A stretch of 16,818 nucleotides of DNA from JAKPNF01 sp031556275. GTDB lineage: Bacteria > Verrucomicrobiota > Verrucomicrobiia > Opitutales > JAKPNF01. The position numbers and the translations under genes were made by a program. Every line of letters begins with the position of its first letter. The first letter of the stretch is position 1. Shown in pieces: positions 7,598 through 14,082 of the stretch. The notes beneath the pieces were generated by a model. It searched no databases, was not told the DNA's origin, and was given only the letters and a program-made list of their open reading frames with translations. Location of the stretch: positions 1 through 16,818 of the forward strand of contig JAVBTG010000063.1 in NCBI GenBank assembly GCA_031556275.1. Reading direction: 5' to 3'.

Positions 7598-7724
7598 TTC
7601 CCGCGGTTAAAATCGGGCAAGACGAAGTTTGAGGAAGCTGAAGTAGGGGGACTGTACGACGCTTACTGCTCCCCTGCTTCAGCGACGAAAAACGCAGTAT
7701 TGCCCGATTTTCCCAACGCGGGAA
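7598..7724 (+). repeat. Structured dispersed repeat, copy A (127 nt; candidate ncRNA or mobile element)
   Basis: Copy A has nested stems: TTCCCGCG (7598-7605) with CGCGGGAA (7717-7724); AAAATCGGGCAA (7609-7620) with TTGCCCGATTTT (7700-7711), a perfect 12 bp; and GCTGAAGTAGGGG (7637-7649) with CCCCTGCTTCAGC (7671-7683), 13 bp with one G-T pair. The apical loop contains GTACGACGCTTACTGC, and an internal loop has GACGAAGTTTGAGG on one side and GACGAAAAACGCAG on the other. Copies at 7838-7965 and 11408-11535 share loops and length but have different stem sequences. I do not recognise the family. It lies between rpmI and rnpB, and no ORF is supported here. The strand given is that of the GTACGACGCTTACTGC loop. 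Confidence 0.75.
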
Positions 7725-7837
7725 AGGCTGGTAGAATCTAAGCGGGGGCTGTGGTGTGCTTTCATATATTAACATACGCTGCGCCGCAGGCGCAGTGAGT
7801 CGAGTGCAGAGCCACGCCCGGGTTAGAATACACGGGG

Positions 7838-7965
7838 CTTCCCGCGAGAGATTTTTGGTTCTGGCAAGGCGCAAGGGGAAATTCGGGCGGGGCTGTAGCA
7901 GCGCTACTGCTCCGGTCGAATTTTTCCGCAGCAACGCAGCCAGAAGCGAAAAGATCCGCGGGAAG
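7838..7965 (+). repeat. Structured dispersed repeat, copy C (128 nt), abutting rnpB
   Basis: The outer stem is CTTCCCGCG (7838-7846) with CGCGGGAAG (7957-7965). The second stem pairs TTCTGGC (about 7859-7865) with GCCAGAA, extending as GATTTT/GAAAAGATC with a bulge. The inner stem pairs GAAATTCG with CGAATTTTTC. The apical sequence is GTAGCAGCGCTACTGC, parallel to GTACGACGCTTACTGC in copies A and B, and the 3' internal loop has CAGCAACGCAG where copy A has GACGAAAAACGCAG. It is the most diverged copy. Its end lies 2 nt from the rnpB P1 helix. Between copies A and C (7725-7837) I see only a small hairpin, CTGCGCC/GGCGCAG at 7779-7795. Confidence 0.65.
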
Positions 7966-7967
7966 GA

Positions 7968-8365
<398 letters not shown>

Positions 8366-8401
8366 GAGGTTCCACGGTAGCGGGCTGTTTCTGCGCAGGC
8401 A

Positions 8402-8407
8402 AGTCAA
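8402..8407 (-). promoter_or_regulatory. Possible -35 box for rnpB
   Basis: TTGACT on the minus strand lies about 36 nt before the predicted RNA 5' end at 8365, the right place for a -35 box. No good -10 box follows (TACCGT at 8379-8374 is too far away and weak), so rnpB may instead be read from the promoter at 8599-8626. Confidence 0.25.
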
Positions 8408-8423
8408 ACCGCTTGCGGCAAAT

Positions 8424-8591
8424 TCAGTTTGTGCGGCAATGAGGGCGGCCGCAATAGGGGCAGTCGTCTTTGGGCGAAACTTTTGGGGGTGCGGGTTTGC
8501 GGGTGGCGCGGGCCGACAGGGGGGCCAAGATCAATACGCACGCGGAAAGACAGAGCGTCTTTAAAAAATGCCGGCGGGAGGTTGCGTTCAT
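8424..8591 (-). CDS. Small Tat-signal protein with CxxC motif (55 aa), unrecognised
   Basis: A 55-residue frame starts at the ATG at 8591 and ends with TGA at 8424-8426. It begins MNATSRRHFLKTLCLSACV, in which SRRHFLK matches the twin-arginine consensus S-R-R-x-F-L-K. A hydrophobic stretch follows and then LSARA, a plausible signal-peptidase site near residue 29. The short mature part is proline/lysine-rich and ends DDCPYCGRPHCRTN, with three closely spaced cysteines and a histidine that could bind metal or be redox active. A good sigma70-type promoter ends 7 nt before the ATG, so the mRNA may be leaderless. It lies 58 nt upstream of rnpB on the same strand. I do not recognise the mature part and assign no function; chance occurrence is unlikely given the precise Tat motif and promoter. 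Confidence 0.68.
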   Translation of the reverse strand: MNATSRRHFLKTLCLSACVLILAPLSARATRKPAPPKVSPKDDCPYCGRPHCRTN

Positions 8592-8598
8592 GCCTTTC

Positions 8599-8626
8599 AA
8601 TATAGGGTGGGACGCGTTTTTCTCAA
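8599..8626 (-). promoter_or_regulatory. Promoter for the Tat microprotein gene (and perhaps rnpB)
   Basis: On the minus strand TTGAGA (8626-8621) and TATATT (8604-8599) are separated by 16 nt, each one mismatch from the sigma70 consensus. Only 7 nt lie between the -10 box and the ATG at 8591, so transcription should begin at or next to the start codon. Read-through would also make rnpB. Confidence 0.6.
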
Positions 8627-8641
8627 GACAACGGGGCGTGT

Positions 8642-9355
8642 TTACTCGATAGCGTAGACCATGCGGGCGCAGTTGCCGCAGAAGACCGGCTTGGTGGGGG
8701 CGTTTTTGGAGTCGGCCACATCGCTGCCGGAGGCGCGGATGTGGCAGCCGGAACAGATGTGGTTTTGGATGGGCGCGACGAAGGGGGGGCGTTTGCCCAG
8801 CCCCTTCACTTGATCGTAGGCTTTTAAATATTCGGGGGAGACGGCCTTGGCGGCTTCGGACGCGGCGGCGGATTCGACGGCGAGTTCCTTTTCAAATTCG
8901 GTGATTTCGCCGGTTTGCTTCTCCTTCAGGCCGTCGAGGAATTTGAGGCGTTCGGCGTGGGCTTTTTTGTCTTCCTCAAGCTGCGTCGTGGCGGTGTCGA
9001 TTTGAAAGAGCAGGTCGAGTTCCTGCGTCTCCATTTCGCCTGACTCGGCCTCAGATTTGGCGATTTCCTTGGTGAGGGCTTGGTATTCCTCGTTTTTGCG
9101 CACCTCCGCCTGCTGGGTCTTGTATTTGGCGGTCTGGGCCTCCACCGTCCTGCGTTGGGTGCGCAAGTCGGCGCGGGCGCGCTCTAGGTCTGACAGGATT
9201 TTTTTCTTGGCCTCAAAGTCGGCGTTTTCCTGGGCGACTTTGGCGTCGAACTGGGCTAGGAGTTTGGGCCCCTCCGCTATGCGGGCCTCCAGCGCAATCT
9301 TTCGCAGATCGTGGGTTTGGAGGACCAGCAGGGCGTCGATCGCGGGGTCTTTCAT
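8642..9355 (-). CDS. Coiled-coil protein with C-terminal C4 zinc ribbon (CT398/HP0958-like)
   Basis: The 237-residue protein has a long, charged, heptad-rich stretch (about residues 20-165) predicted as an antiparallel coiled coil, then a C-terminal zinc ribbon with Cys201 and Cys204 (CSGC) and Cys226 and Cys229 (CGNC). This architecture is that of the zf-RING_7/DUF-type family that includes chlamydial CT398 and Helicobacter HP0958. Family members have been linked to sigma54 or flagellar/secretion functions and nucleic-acid binding, but the role here is unknown. No signal peptide is visible, so it should be cytoplasmic. The ATG at 9355 follows AATAAAGGGCG, a weak ribosome-binding site at best. 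It is divergent from argS across 102 nt, in which I could not identify convincing promoters. Confidence 0.85.
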   Translation of the reverse strand: MKDPAIDALLVLQTHDLRKIALEARIAEGPKLLAQFDAKVAQENADFEAKKKILSDLERARADLRTQRRTVEAQTAKYKTQQAEVRKNEEYQALTKEIAKSEAESGEMETQELDLLFQIDTATTQLEEDKKAHAERLKFLDGLKEKQTGEITEFEKELAVESAAASEAAKAVSPEYLKAYDQVKGLGKRPPFVAPIQNHICSGCHIRASGSDVADSKNAPTKPVFCGNCARMVYAIE

Positions 9356-9457
9356 CGCCCTTTATTGTTTGCATCGACACCGCATGTGCAACGAAAAACA
9401 ACGGAAGTGTGGTAAAAACTTCTTGACGAAAAGGGGGCGGGGCTTTCGGCTTGTGGG

Positions 9458-11236
9458 ATGGATATTTGGTTTCACATCGCACGCGCGCTCGACGAAAAAC
9501 TGCGGCAGATCGCCGCGACGCTGCCGGACTTCGGCGCGGCGTTTTCGCCCGCGGTAAAGCCGTCCGACCCGCGCCACGCGGACTTTCAGGCGAACGGCGT
9601 CCTCGGCTGGGCGAAGAGCCGCAAGCAAAACCCCCGCGCGCTGGCGGACGCGCTGGCCGACGCGCTGCGCCCGCAGCTCGACGAGAATCTCGTGACGCTC
9701 GAAGTGGCGGGACCAGGGTTTTTGAATTTTAAGCTCACGCCGCAGTTTTTGCTGCGCTGGCTGGAGGCCTATCGCACGCAGGCCGACTTCGCGCAGGCTG
9801 CCGGGGCGCTCTTCAAGGGGCGAAAGATCGTCATCGACTTCCCCTCCCCCAACACCGCCAAGCAGATGCACGTGGGGCATTTGCGGCCCATGGTGATCGG
9901 CGAGGCGATCCAGCGGCTGCTCCAATTTTGCGGGGCCGACATGGTGCGCGACAACCATATCGGCGACTGGGGCACCAATTACGGGATTTTGATTTTGGGC
10001 ATCAAGCGCGCAGGGTTCGACCTCGACAAGGCCGGGCCCGACGCCATCGAGGATTTGGAGCGGCTTTACAAGGAAGGCTCGGCCCTGACGAAGGCCGACC
10101 CCGCCACCGCCGACGCCGCGCGGCAGGAGCTCGTCAGGTTGCAGCAGGGCGACGCGGAAAATACGGCGCTCTGGGAAAAGATCAACGCCCTCTCCATGAA
10201 GGCGTGCGAAGAGATTTATAAAAAGCTCGGCATCACGATCGACGTGACGCTCGGGGAGTCTTTTTACCGCGACAAGGTGGAGCGCGTTTACCGCGAGCTG
10301 CAGGATGTCGGGCTGGCGGAGGAAGACAAAGGCGCGCTGATTGTCTGGCATGACGATCATCCGCGTTTCGCGCGCACCGCCGAGCCTTCGCAGCCGTTCA
10401 TCATCCGCAAGGCGGACGGCGCGTCGAACTACGGCTCGACGGATTTGGCGACCGTGCTTTACCGCCGCGAGCATTTCAACGCCGACGAGATTGTCTATGT
10501 GACGGACGGCCGCCAGCAGGATCATTTCCAGCAGCTTTTTCTGACGGCGCAAAAATGGTTCGCGAAAAAGGGCTATGCGCTGCCGTGCCTGCGCCACGTG
10601 TGGTTCGGCACGATTTTGGGCGAAGACGGAAAAGCCATCAAAACCAAGAGCGGGGATCCGGTGAAGTTGAAGGCGCTCTTGCAAGAGGCCGTTGACCGCG
10701 CCGAAAAAATCGTGGCCGAAAAGAACCCCGACCTCTCCGCCGAAGAACGCGCGAAAATCGCCGAGAGCGTGGGCGTGGGCGCCGTGCGCTACGCCGACCT
10801 TTCCCAGAACCGCACGGGCGACTATGTATTTTCGTGGGACAAGCTACTCGCTTTCGAGGGCAACACCGCCCCTTACCTGCTCTACGCCGGGGCGCGCATC
10901 CATTCTATTTTGCGCAAGGCCGGACTGGACGCCGACGACGCCACGTGCGAGACGGGCGCGAGCGCGTTTGAGACGGCGGAGGAGATCGCGCTGGCCAGAA
11001 AATTGATCGCCTTTCCCTCCATGCTCGACGCCACGGTCGAAGACCTGCGCCCTCATCTGCTGTGCACTTACCTGTACGAGCTGGCCGGGCAGTTTTCGTC
11101 TTTTTACAACGCCAACAAGGTGCTCACTGAAAACGCGGGCGAGCGCGCCCGACGCCTCGTGCTGTGCCGCCGCACGCTCACCGTCTTGGAGGCGGGGATG
11201 CGGCTGCTGGGGTTGGAGCCGCTGGAGCGGATGTAG
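9458..11236 (+). CDS. argS: Arginyl-tRNA synthetase
   Basis: ArgS charges tRNA(Arg) and is a class I synthetase. The 592 residues contain the Arg-specific N-terminal additional domain (GPGFLNFKLTPQFL near residue 86), the signature PSPNTAKQMHVGHLRPMVIG with the HIGH motif as HVGH at 138-141, IGDWGTNYGILI shortly after, and VTDGRQQDHFQQLF with HVWFGTILGEDGKAIKTKSG, the diverged KMSK region. The C-terminal DALR anticodon-binding helices include NTAPYLLYAGARIHSIL and the end MRLLGLEPLERM. The start at 9458 fits the family beginning and no in-frame alternative looks better. No Shine-Dalgarno sequence is seen (GGCTTGTGGG before ATG). A strong terminator follows. Large antisense reading frames across this gene are shadows caused by high GC. 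Confidence 0.98.
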   Translation: MDIWFHIARALDEKLRQIAATLPDFGAAFSPAVKPSDPRHADFQANGVLGWAKSRKQNPRALADALADALRPQLDENLVTLEVAGPGFLNFKLTPQFLLRWLEAYRTQADFAQAAGALFKGRKIVIDFPSPNTAKQMHVGHLRPMVIGEAIQRLLQFCGADMVRDNHIGDWGTNYGILILGIKRAGFDLDKAGPDAIEDLERLYKEGSALTKADPATADAARQELVRLQQGDAENTALWEKINALSMKACEEIYKKLGITIDVTLGESFYRDKVERVYRELQDVGLAEEDKGALIVWHDDHPRFARTAEPSQPFIIRKADGASNYGSTDLATVLYRREHFNADEIVYVTDGRQQDHFQQLFLTAQKWFAKKGYALPCLRHVWFGTILGEDGKAIKTKSGDPVKLKALLQEAVDRAEKIVAEKNPDLSAEERAKIAESVGVGAVRYADLSQNRTGDYVFSWDKLLAFEGNTAPYLLYAGARIHSILRKAGLDADDATCETGASAFETAEEIALARKLIAFPSMLDATVEDLRPHLLCTYLYELAGQFSSFYNANKVLTENAGERARRLVLCRRTLTVLEAGMRLLGLEPLERM

Positions 11237-11251
11237 GCGAAATGGGTTTAT

Positions 11252-11290
11252 AAAAAACGCCGCGTGAATTTTTCGCGCGGCGTTTTTTTT
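11252..11290 (+). terminator. Rho-independent terminator after argS
   Basis: ACGCCGCG (11257-11264) pairs with CGCGGCGT (11276-11283) and a T-tract runs to 11290. The A-tract at 11252-11257 means it could work in both directions. It starts 15 nt after the argS stop codon. Confidence 0.88.
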
Positions 11291-11400
11291 GTTTTTAAGG
11301 CGTTTTTTCAAATTTTAAAAAATAAATTTATTTAATCAAATTATAATTAAATAGTTGCGTTGTTTTTTATAAAAACAAAACGGCACTCTTTTTAGCCACG
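11291..11400. other. A/T-rich spacer between argS and the structured repeat
   Basis: This stretch is strikingly A/T-rich against a GC-rich background (for example AAATTTTAAAAAATAAATTT). It holds a small hairpin, TTGTTTTT/AAAAACAA, at about 11361-11379. No ORF or recognisable site is present. The rest of the 388-nt convergent intergenic region (11237-11624) holds the terminator and copy B of the repeat. Confidence 0.5.
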
Positions 11401-11407
11401 CCCGACT

Positions 11408-11535
11408 TTCCCGCGCAGGAAAAATGGGCCGTGGCGAAGTTTAAGGAGGGGCAGACAGGGGGTGCCGTACGACGCTTACTGCCCCCCTGTTTGACCCGAC
11501 GCAAACGCAGCCACGGCCCATTTTTACAGCGGGAA
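11408..11535 (+). repeat. Structured dispersed repeat, copy B (128 nt)
   Basis: The outer ends are TTCCCGCG (11408-11415) and GCGGGAA (11529-11535). The main stem, AAAAATGGGCCGTGGC (11420-11435) with GCCACGGCCCATTTTT (11510-11525), is a perfect 16 bp. The inner stem pairs GGGGCAGACAGGGGG with CCCCCTGTTTGACCC (one mismatch, one G-T pair). The loop GTACGACGCTTACTGC is identical to copy A, and the internal-loop words GCGAAGTTTAAGGA and GACGCAAACGCAG match copy A too, while the stems differ completely in sequence. It sits between the convergent genes argS and pssA, so it cannot be a leader for either. Confidence 0.75.
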
Positions 11536-11560
11536 CGCGAAAAATCGGAGATTTTTCGCG
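11536..11560. repeat. Flanking hairpin of structured repeat copy B
   Basis: CGCGAAAAATC (11536-11546), loop GGA, GATTTTTCGCG (11550-11560), a perfect 11-bp stem that abuts copy B. It corresponds to the reverse complement of the hairpin at 7573-7597 beside copy A. Confidence 0.55.
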
Positions 11561-11599
11561 GGTGGATACGAGGCCTTTCGTTTGCCAAATGCCCTATCA

Positions 11600-11613
11600 C
11601 CCAGCGCCAGCTG
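11600..11613 (+). repeat. 14-bp motif shared with 7517-7530
   Basis: CCCAGCGCCAGCTG, identical to the minus strand of 7517-7530. It lies beyond the flanking hairpin of copy B, just before the pssA stop codon. Confidence 0.5.
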
Positions 11614-11624
11614 CCTGCTCTCAA

Positions 11625-12503
11625 TTAAAAAGTGTCGTGGGGGTCGACTTCGGGGAATGTGGGTTGTCCGGGGATCTTTTTGCGAAACCACGAGCGGTGG
11701 GCGTAGCGGATCAGGCCGTAGGAGATGTAGCCTAGGAAAATGACGGCGAAGGCGTATTTGTGGAAAATCGCGCAGATCAGGATGAGGATGACCAAGAGGA
11801 TGAAGGAGCGCGCGCGCGTCTGGGTGTTCCAGTCGATGTGTTTAAAACTGGGGTAGGGGATGTTGCTGACCATGAGGACCGCGATCAGCAACATGAAGAT
11901 GGGCAGCAAGATGGCGAGGGAGCGCAGGTCTTTGTCGATCAGCACGAGGGCCAACGACGCGATCATGCCCGCGCCCGCCGGGCAGGGCAGGCCCATGAAG
12001 TCCTTTGTTTTGGGGACACTTTCGTCTTTGGGGAGCAGCGGGTGGGTGATGACGTTGAAGCGGGCCAGGCGCACGCCCACGCACAGCAGGTAGATGAATC
12101 CTATCACCCAGCCGATTTGGGTGAAAAATTCGTAGCCTTGCTCGGGGGCGAGGATGAGGAAGAAAACCATCATCGCCGGGGCGACGCCGAAGGACACGAT
12201 GTCGGCGATCGAGTCGAACTCGAGGCCGAAGAGGGATTCGCGCTTGCTTAGACGGGCGATACGCCCGTCGAGCGCGTCGCACAGGAAGGCCCCGAGGATG
12301 CAGGCCACCGCCTGCGTGTAGAAGGCCGCCGACTGAACGTCGTCCGCCGCGACGTAGCGGGCTTTGATGCAAAAAATGATCGAAAGAAAGCCAAAAAACA
12401 TGTTGCCCGCGGTGAACAGGTTGGGCAGCAGGTAGATGCGGCTGGCTTCGTGCGCGTTTTTATATTTGCCGGCCACCAAGGGGGGCTGTTCGTTGTCGGG
12501 CAT
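11625..12503 (-). CDS. pssA: CDP-diacylglycerol-serine O-phosphatidyltransferase
   Basis: PssA makes phosphatidylserine from CDP-diacylglycerol and serine at the inner membrane, the first step to phosphatidylethanolamine. The CDP-alcohol phosphatidyltransferase motif D-x2-D-G-x2-A-R-x8-G-x3-D-x3-D is complete: Asp76, Asp79, Gly80, Ala83, Arg84, Gly93, Asp97 and Asp101 (DALDGRIARLSKRES then GLEFDSIAD). The protein has 292 residues and several hydrophobic segments (for example 27-47, 62-76, 103-120, and three or more in the C-terminal half), the integral-membrane type II/archaeal-type PssA. The start is the ATG at 12503, 15 nt after the stop of the RelE-like gene, so they are co-transcribed. 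No Shine-Dalgarno sequence is seen. Related transferases (PgsA) share the motif, but the N-terminus IYLLPNLFTAGNMFFGF favours PssA. Confidence 0.92.
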   Translation of the reverse strand: MPDNEQPPLVAGKYKNAHEASRIYLLPNLFTAGNMFFGFLSIIFCIKARYVAADDVQSAAFYTQAVACILGAFLCDALDGRIARLSKRESLFGLEFDSIADIVSFGVAPAMMVFFLILAPEQGYEFFTQIGWVIGFIYLLCVGVRLARFNVITHPLLPKDESVPKTKDFMGLPCPAGAGMIASLALVLIDKDLRSLAILLPIFMLLIAVLMVSNIPYPSFKHIDWNTQTRARSFILLVILILICAIFHKYAFAVIFLGYISYGLIRYAHRSWFRKKIPGQPTFPEVDPHDTF

Positions 12504-12518
12504 GTCGGAGGAAAAAAT

Positions 12519-12869
12519 TTATTTATGGAGGCTTTCGAGGTAGTCCCAGAACGAGGGGTGCTGCTCAAGCGTTTCCTCGGTGACGGGGAGGCCCGTGCGG
12601 AACACGAAGTCCGCCACGGAATGCTGCTGGAGGATGTAGTGGGCGTACAGCGCGCCCTCCTGCAGCTCGAAGTAGATCCGGAAATCGCCCGCGCGCAGGC
12701 GGTAGAAGACACGGCCGTCGCGCGAAAAGGTTTTCAGGCCCTTTTGGGTGGGGTTTTCCAGATCGTCGGGCGTAAGGGCGCTGATCGTCTCGAACAGGTG
12801 CATCTGGGCCTCGGGGGTGAGCCGGTTGAGCTCGCCCATGCTCTGGTCGCTGAAGTTGAGCTGGTACAT
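12519..12869 (-). CDS. RelE/ParE-fold protein without a partner antitoxin
   Basis: With the ATG at 12869 the product has 116 residues and begins MYQLNFSDQSMGELNRLTPE, the usual opening strand and helix of RelE/ParE toxins. The central RVFYRLRAGDFRIYFELQEG matches the family core YR.R.GDYRI.... An upstream in-frame TTG at 12914 would overlap manA and add 15 residues of no family likeness, so I prefer the ATG. The C-terminal part (about 85-116) is an extension past the typical fold. RelE-family toxins cut mRNA at the ribosome and ParE poisons gyrase, but no antitoxin gene lies on either side: manA is upstream by 37 nt and pssA downstream by 15 nt. A domesticated regulatory role is possible. Function is therefore left open. 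Confidence 0.8.
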   Translation of the reverse strand: MYQLNFSDQSMGELNRLTPEAQMHLFETISALTPDDLENPTQKGLKTFSRDGRVFYRLRAGDFRIYFELQEGALYAHYILQQHSVADFVFRTGLPVTEETLEQHPSFWDYLESLHK

Positions 12870-12906
12870 GGCGTTGGGGTTACTCTGATATGTAGAAAAC
12901 CCGATG

Positions 12907-13857
12907 TCAAACAAAGCGATCGGTCACCAAAATCACGGCGTTGCCGGTGGCGCGCAAGGCGAAGGCGCTGTTGTAGGGCAAGAGGGCGTTGTCGCCCTTT
13001 TTGAGCAGCCCTCCTGCGAGGGTTTCCTCGAGCGCGCCGTCGACGACCGCGAGCAGGCGCGGTTCTTGGTTGTCGGGGAAGGCCACTGTCTCGCCGTCTT
13101 TCAGGCGCAGGCATTTGAGGCGGAATTCGGGGGCGTCGGCGAAGGTTTGCTCGGGGGCGCCGTTGGGGGTTTGGAAATCGGGGTTTGTGTCGTCCCAATG
13201 GATCGACTTCAGGGAGGCTTCGACGTGCAGGGCACGGGGCTTGCCGTCCAAGCCGACGCGCCCCCAGTCGTAGACGCGGTAGGTGGTGTCGGAGTTTTGC
13301 TGGACTTCGAGGATCAGGCAGCCCGCGTCGATCGCGTGGACGCGGCCGGAGGGGACAAACAGGCAGTCGCCGACTTTGGCGGGGAAGCGGTGCAGGAGTT
13401 TTTCCGCCGAGTTGTCCTTGAGGGCGGCTTCGAAATTTTCCCGGGTGGTACCGGGCTTTAGGCCCGCGAGGACCGCCGCGTCGGGGGAGGCGCCTGCGAT
13501 ATACCAGACTTCCGTCTTGGGCTCGCCGCCGAGGGCGGTGGCCACTTCCTTGGGCGGGTGCACCTGCAGGCTCAGGCGGTCTTGGGCGTCGAGCCACTTG
13601 ACGAGGATGGGGAAGGGTTTTTGGGCGTCCCACGTCGGGCCCATCAGCCCCTTGGGGTCTTCCTCGATGAGCGCGCGGATCGTTTTGCCCTTTTGCAGGC
13701 CGTTGGAGACGACGGATTGGGCTTCCGGGCGATCGACGATTTCCCAACTCTCGCCGATAAGTTGGTCGGCGGGGAGGGTGCGCCCGAGGGCGGTTTCAAA
13801 GGTGTGGCCGCCCCAGATGCGCTCTTGGTAAATGGGGGAGAAAAGCAGGTAGTTCAT
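12907..13857 (-). CDS. manA: Mannose-6-phosphate isomerase, class I (short type)
   Basis: ManA interconverts mannose-6-phosphate and fructose-6-phosphate in the cytoplasm. I start it at the ATG at 13857 (MNYLLFSPIYQERIWGGHTF), giving 316 residues, the length of Bacillus-type enzymes. A longer frame upstream has no family likeness. The zinc ligands are visible as Gln98 and His100 (LSLQVHPPK), Glu116 (KTEVWYI) and His174 (GRVHAIDAG), with the probable catalytic Arg194 in DTTYRVYDWGR. The second cupin half ends LVTDRFV. It is the first gene of a likely operon with the RelE-like gene and pssA. No Shine-Dalgarno sequence is seen (TTAAAAAGTCCCACC before ATG). It diverges from the toxin-like gene at 14071. 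Confidence 0.95.
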   Translation of the reverse strand: MNYLLFSPIYQERIWGGHTFETALGRTLPADQLIGESWEIVDRPEAQSVVSNGLQKGKTIRALIEEDPKGLMGPTWDAQKPFPILVKWLDAQDRLSLQVHPPKEVATALGGEPKTEVWYIAGASPDAAVLAGLKPGTTRENFEAALKDNSAEKLLHRFPAKVGDCLFVPSGRVHAIDAGCLILEVQQNSDTTYRVYDWGRVGLDGKPRALHVEASLKSIHWDDTNPDFQTPNGAPEQTFADAPEFRLKCLRLKDGETVAFPDNQEPRLLAVVDGALEETLAGGLLKKGDNALLPYNSAFALRATGNAVILVTDRFV

Positions 13858-14054
13858 GGTGGGACTTTTTAAAAATCGAAAATCGACTCTGATTTTTTCA
13901 GAAAGCGGACGCAAACCCAAGCTTGAATTGGGGGGCATGTCCGGGGTTAAATGGCCGTTTGGGGCAGGAAAATAAAGGGCTGCGGGGCGGCTCCCCTCGG
14001 AGGAATGGCGCGCGGGTAGCATTGAAGGGAACAAGACAGGGGGTGTTTGGGGGA
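13858..14054. other. Intergenic region between divergent manA and the toxin-like gene
   Basis: About 200 nt with no credible ORF. It holds a small hairpin TCTGA/TCAGA near 13889-13905, a G-rich run, and presumably the manA promoter, which I could not place with confidence. The change from core genes to the acquired-looking cassette occurs here. Confidence 0.4.
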
Positions 14055-14082
14055 TTTTGAATGTAAATGATTGATGTATAAT
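14055..14082 (+). promoter_or_regulatory. Possible promoter for the toxin-like gene
   Basis: A perfect TATAAT at 14077-14082 is preceded by TTTTGA at 14055-14060 (16-nt spacer, weak -35 box). If real, transcription would start near 14089, inside the longest reading frame, so translation would have to begin downstream of the first ATG. Confidence 0.4.

Noticed and set aside
7476..7934. A 152-codon minus-strand frame upstream of rpmI
   Set aside because: It runs through the palindromic repeats, is low in complexity, and shows no domain likeness.
7598..7965. Structured repeats as integron attC sites
   Set aside because: No R'/R'' core sites (GTTRRRY/RYYYAAC) at the ends, no integrase, and no gene cassettes between the copies.
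9362..10684. A 440-codon open frame antisense to argS
   Set aside because: It is a shadow of argS in GC-rich DNA, Ala/Arg/Leu/Val-rich with no family likeness, and argS is certain.
12870..12914. TTG start for the RelE-like protein overlapping manA
   Set aside because: The additional 15 residues do not fit the family; the ATG at 12869 starts the first strand of the fold.
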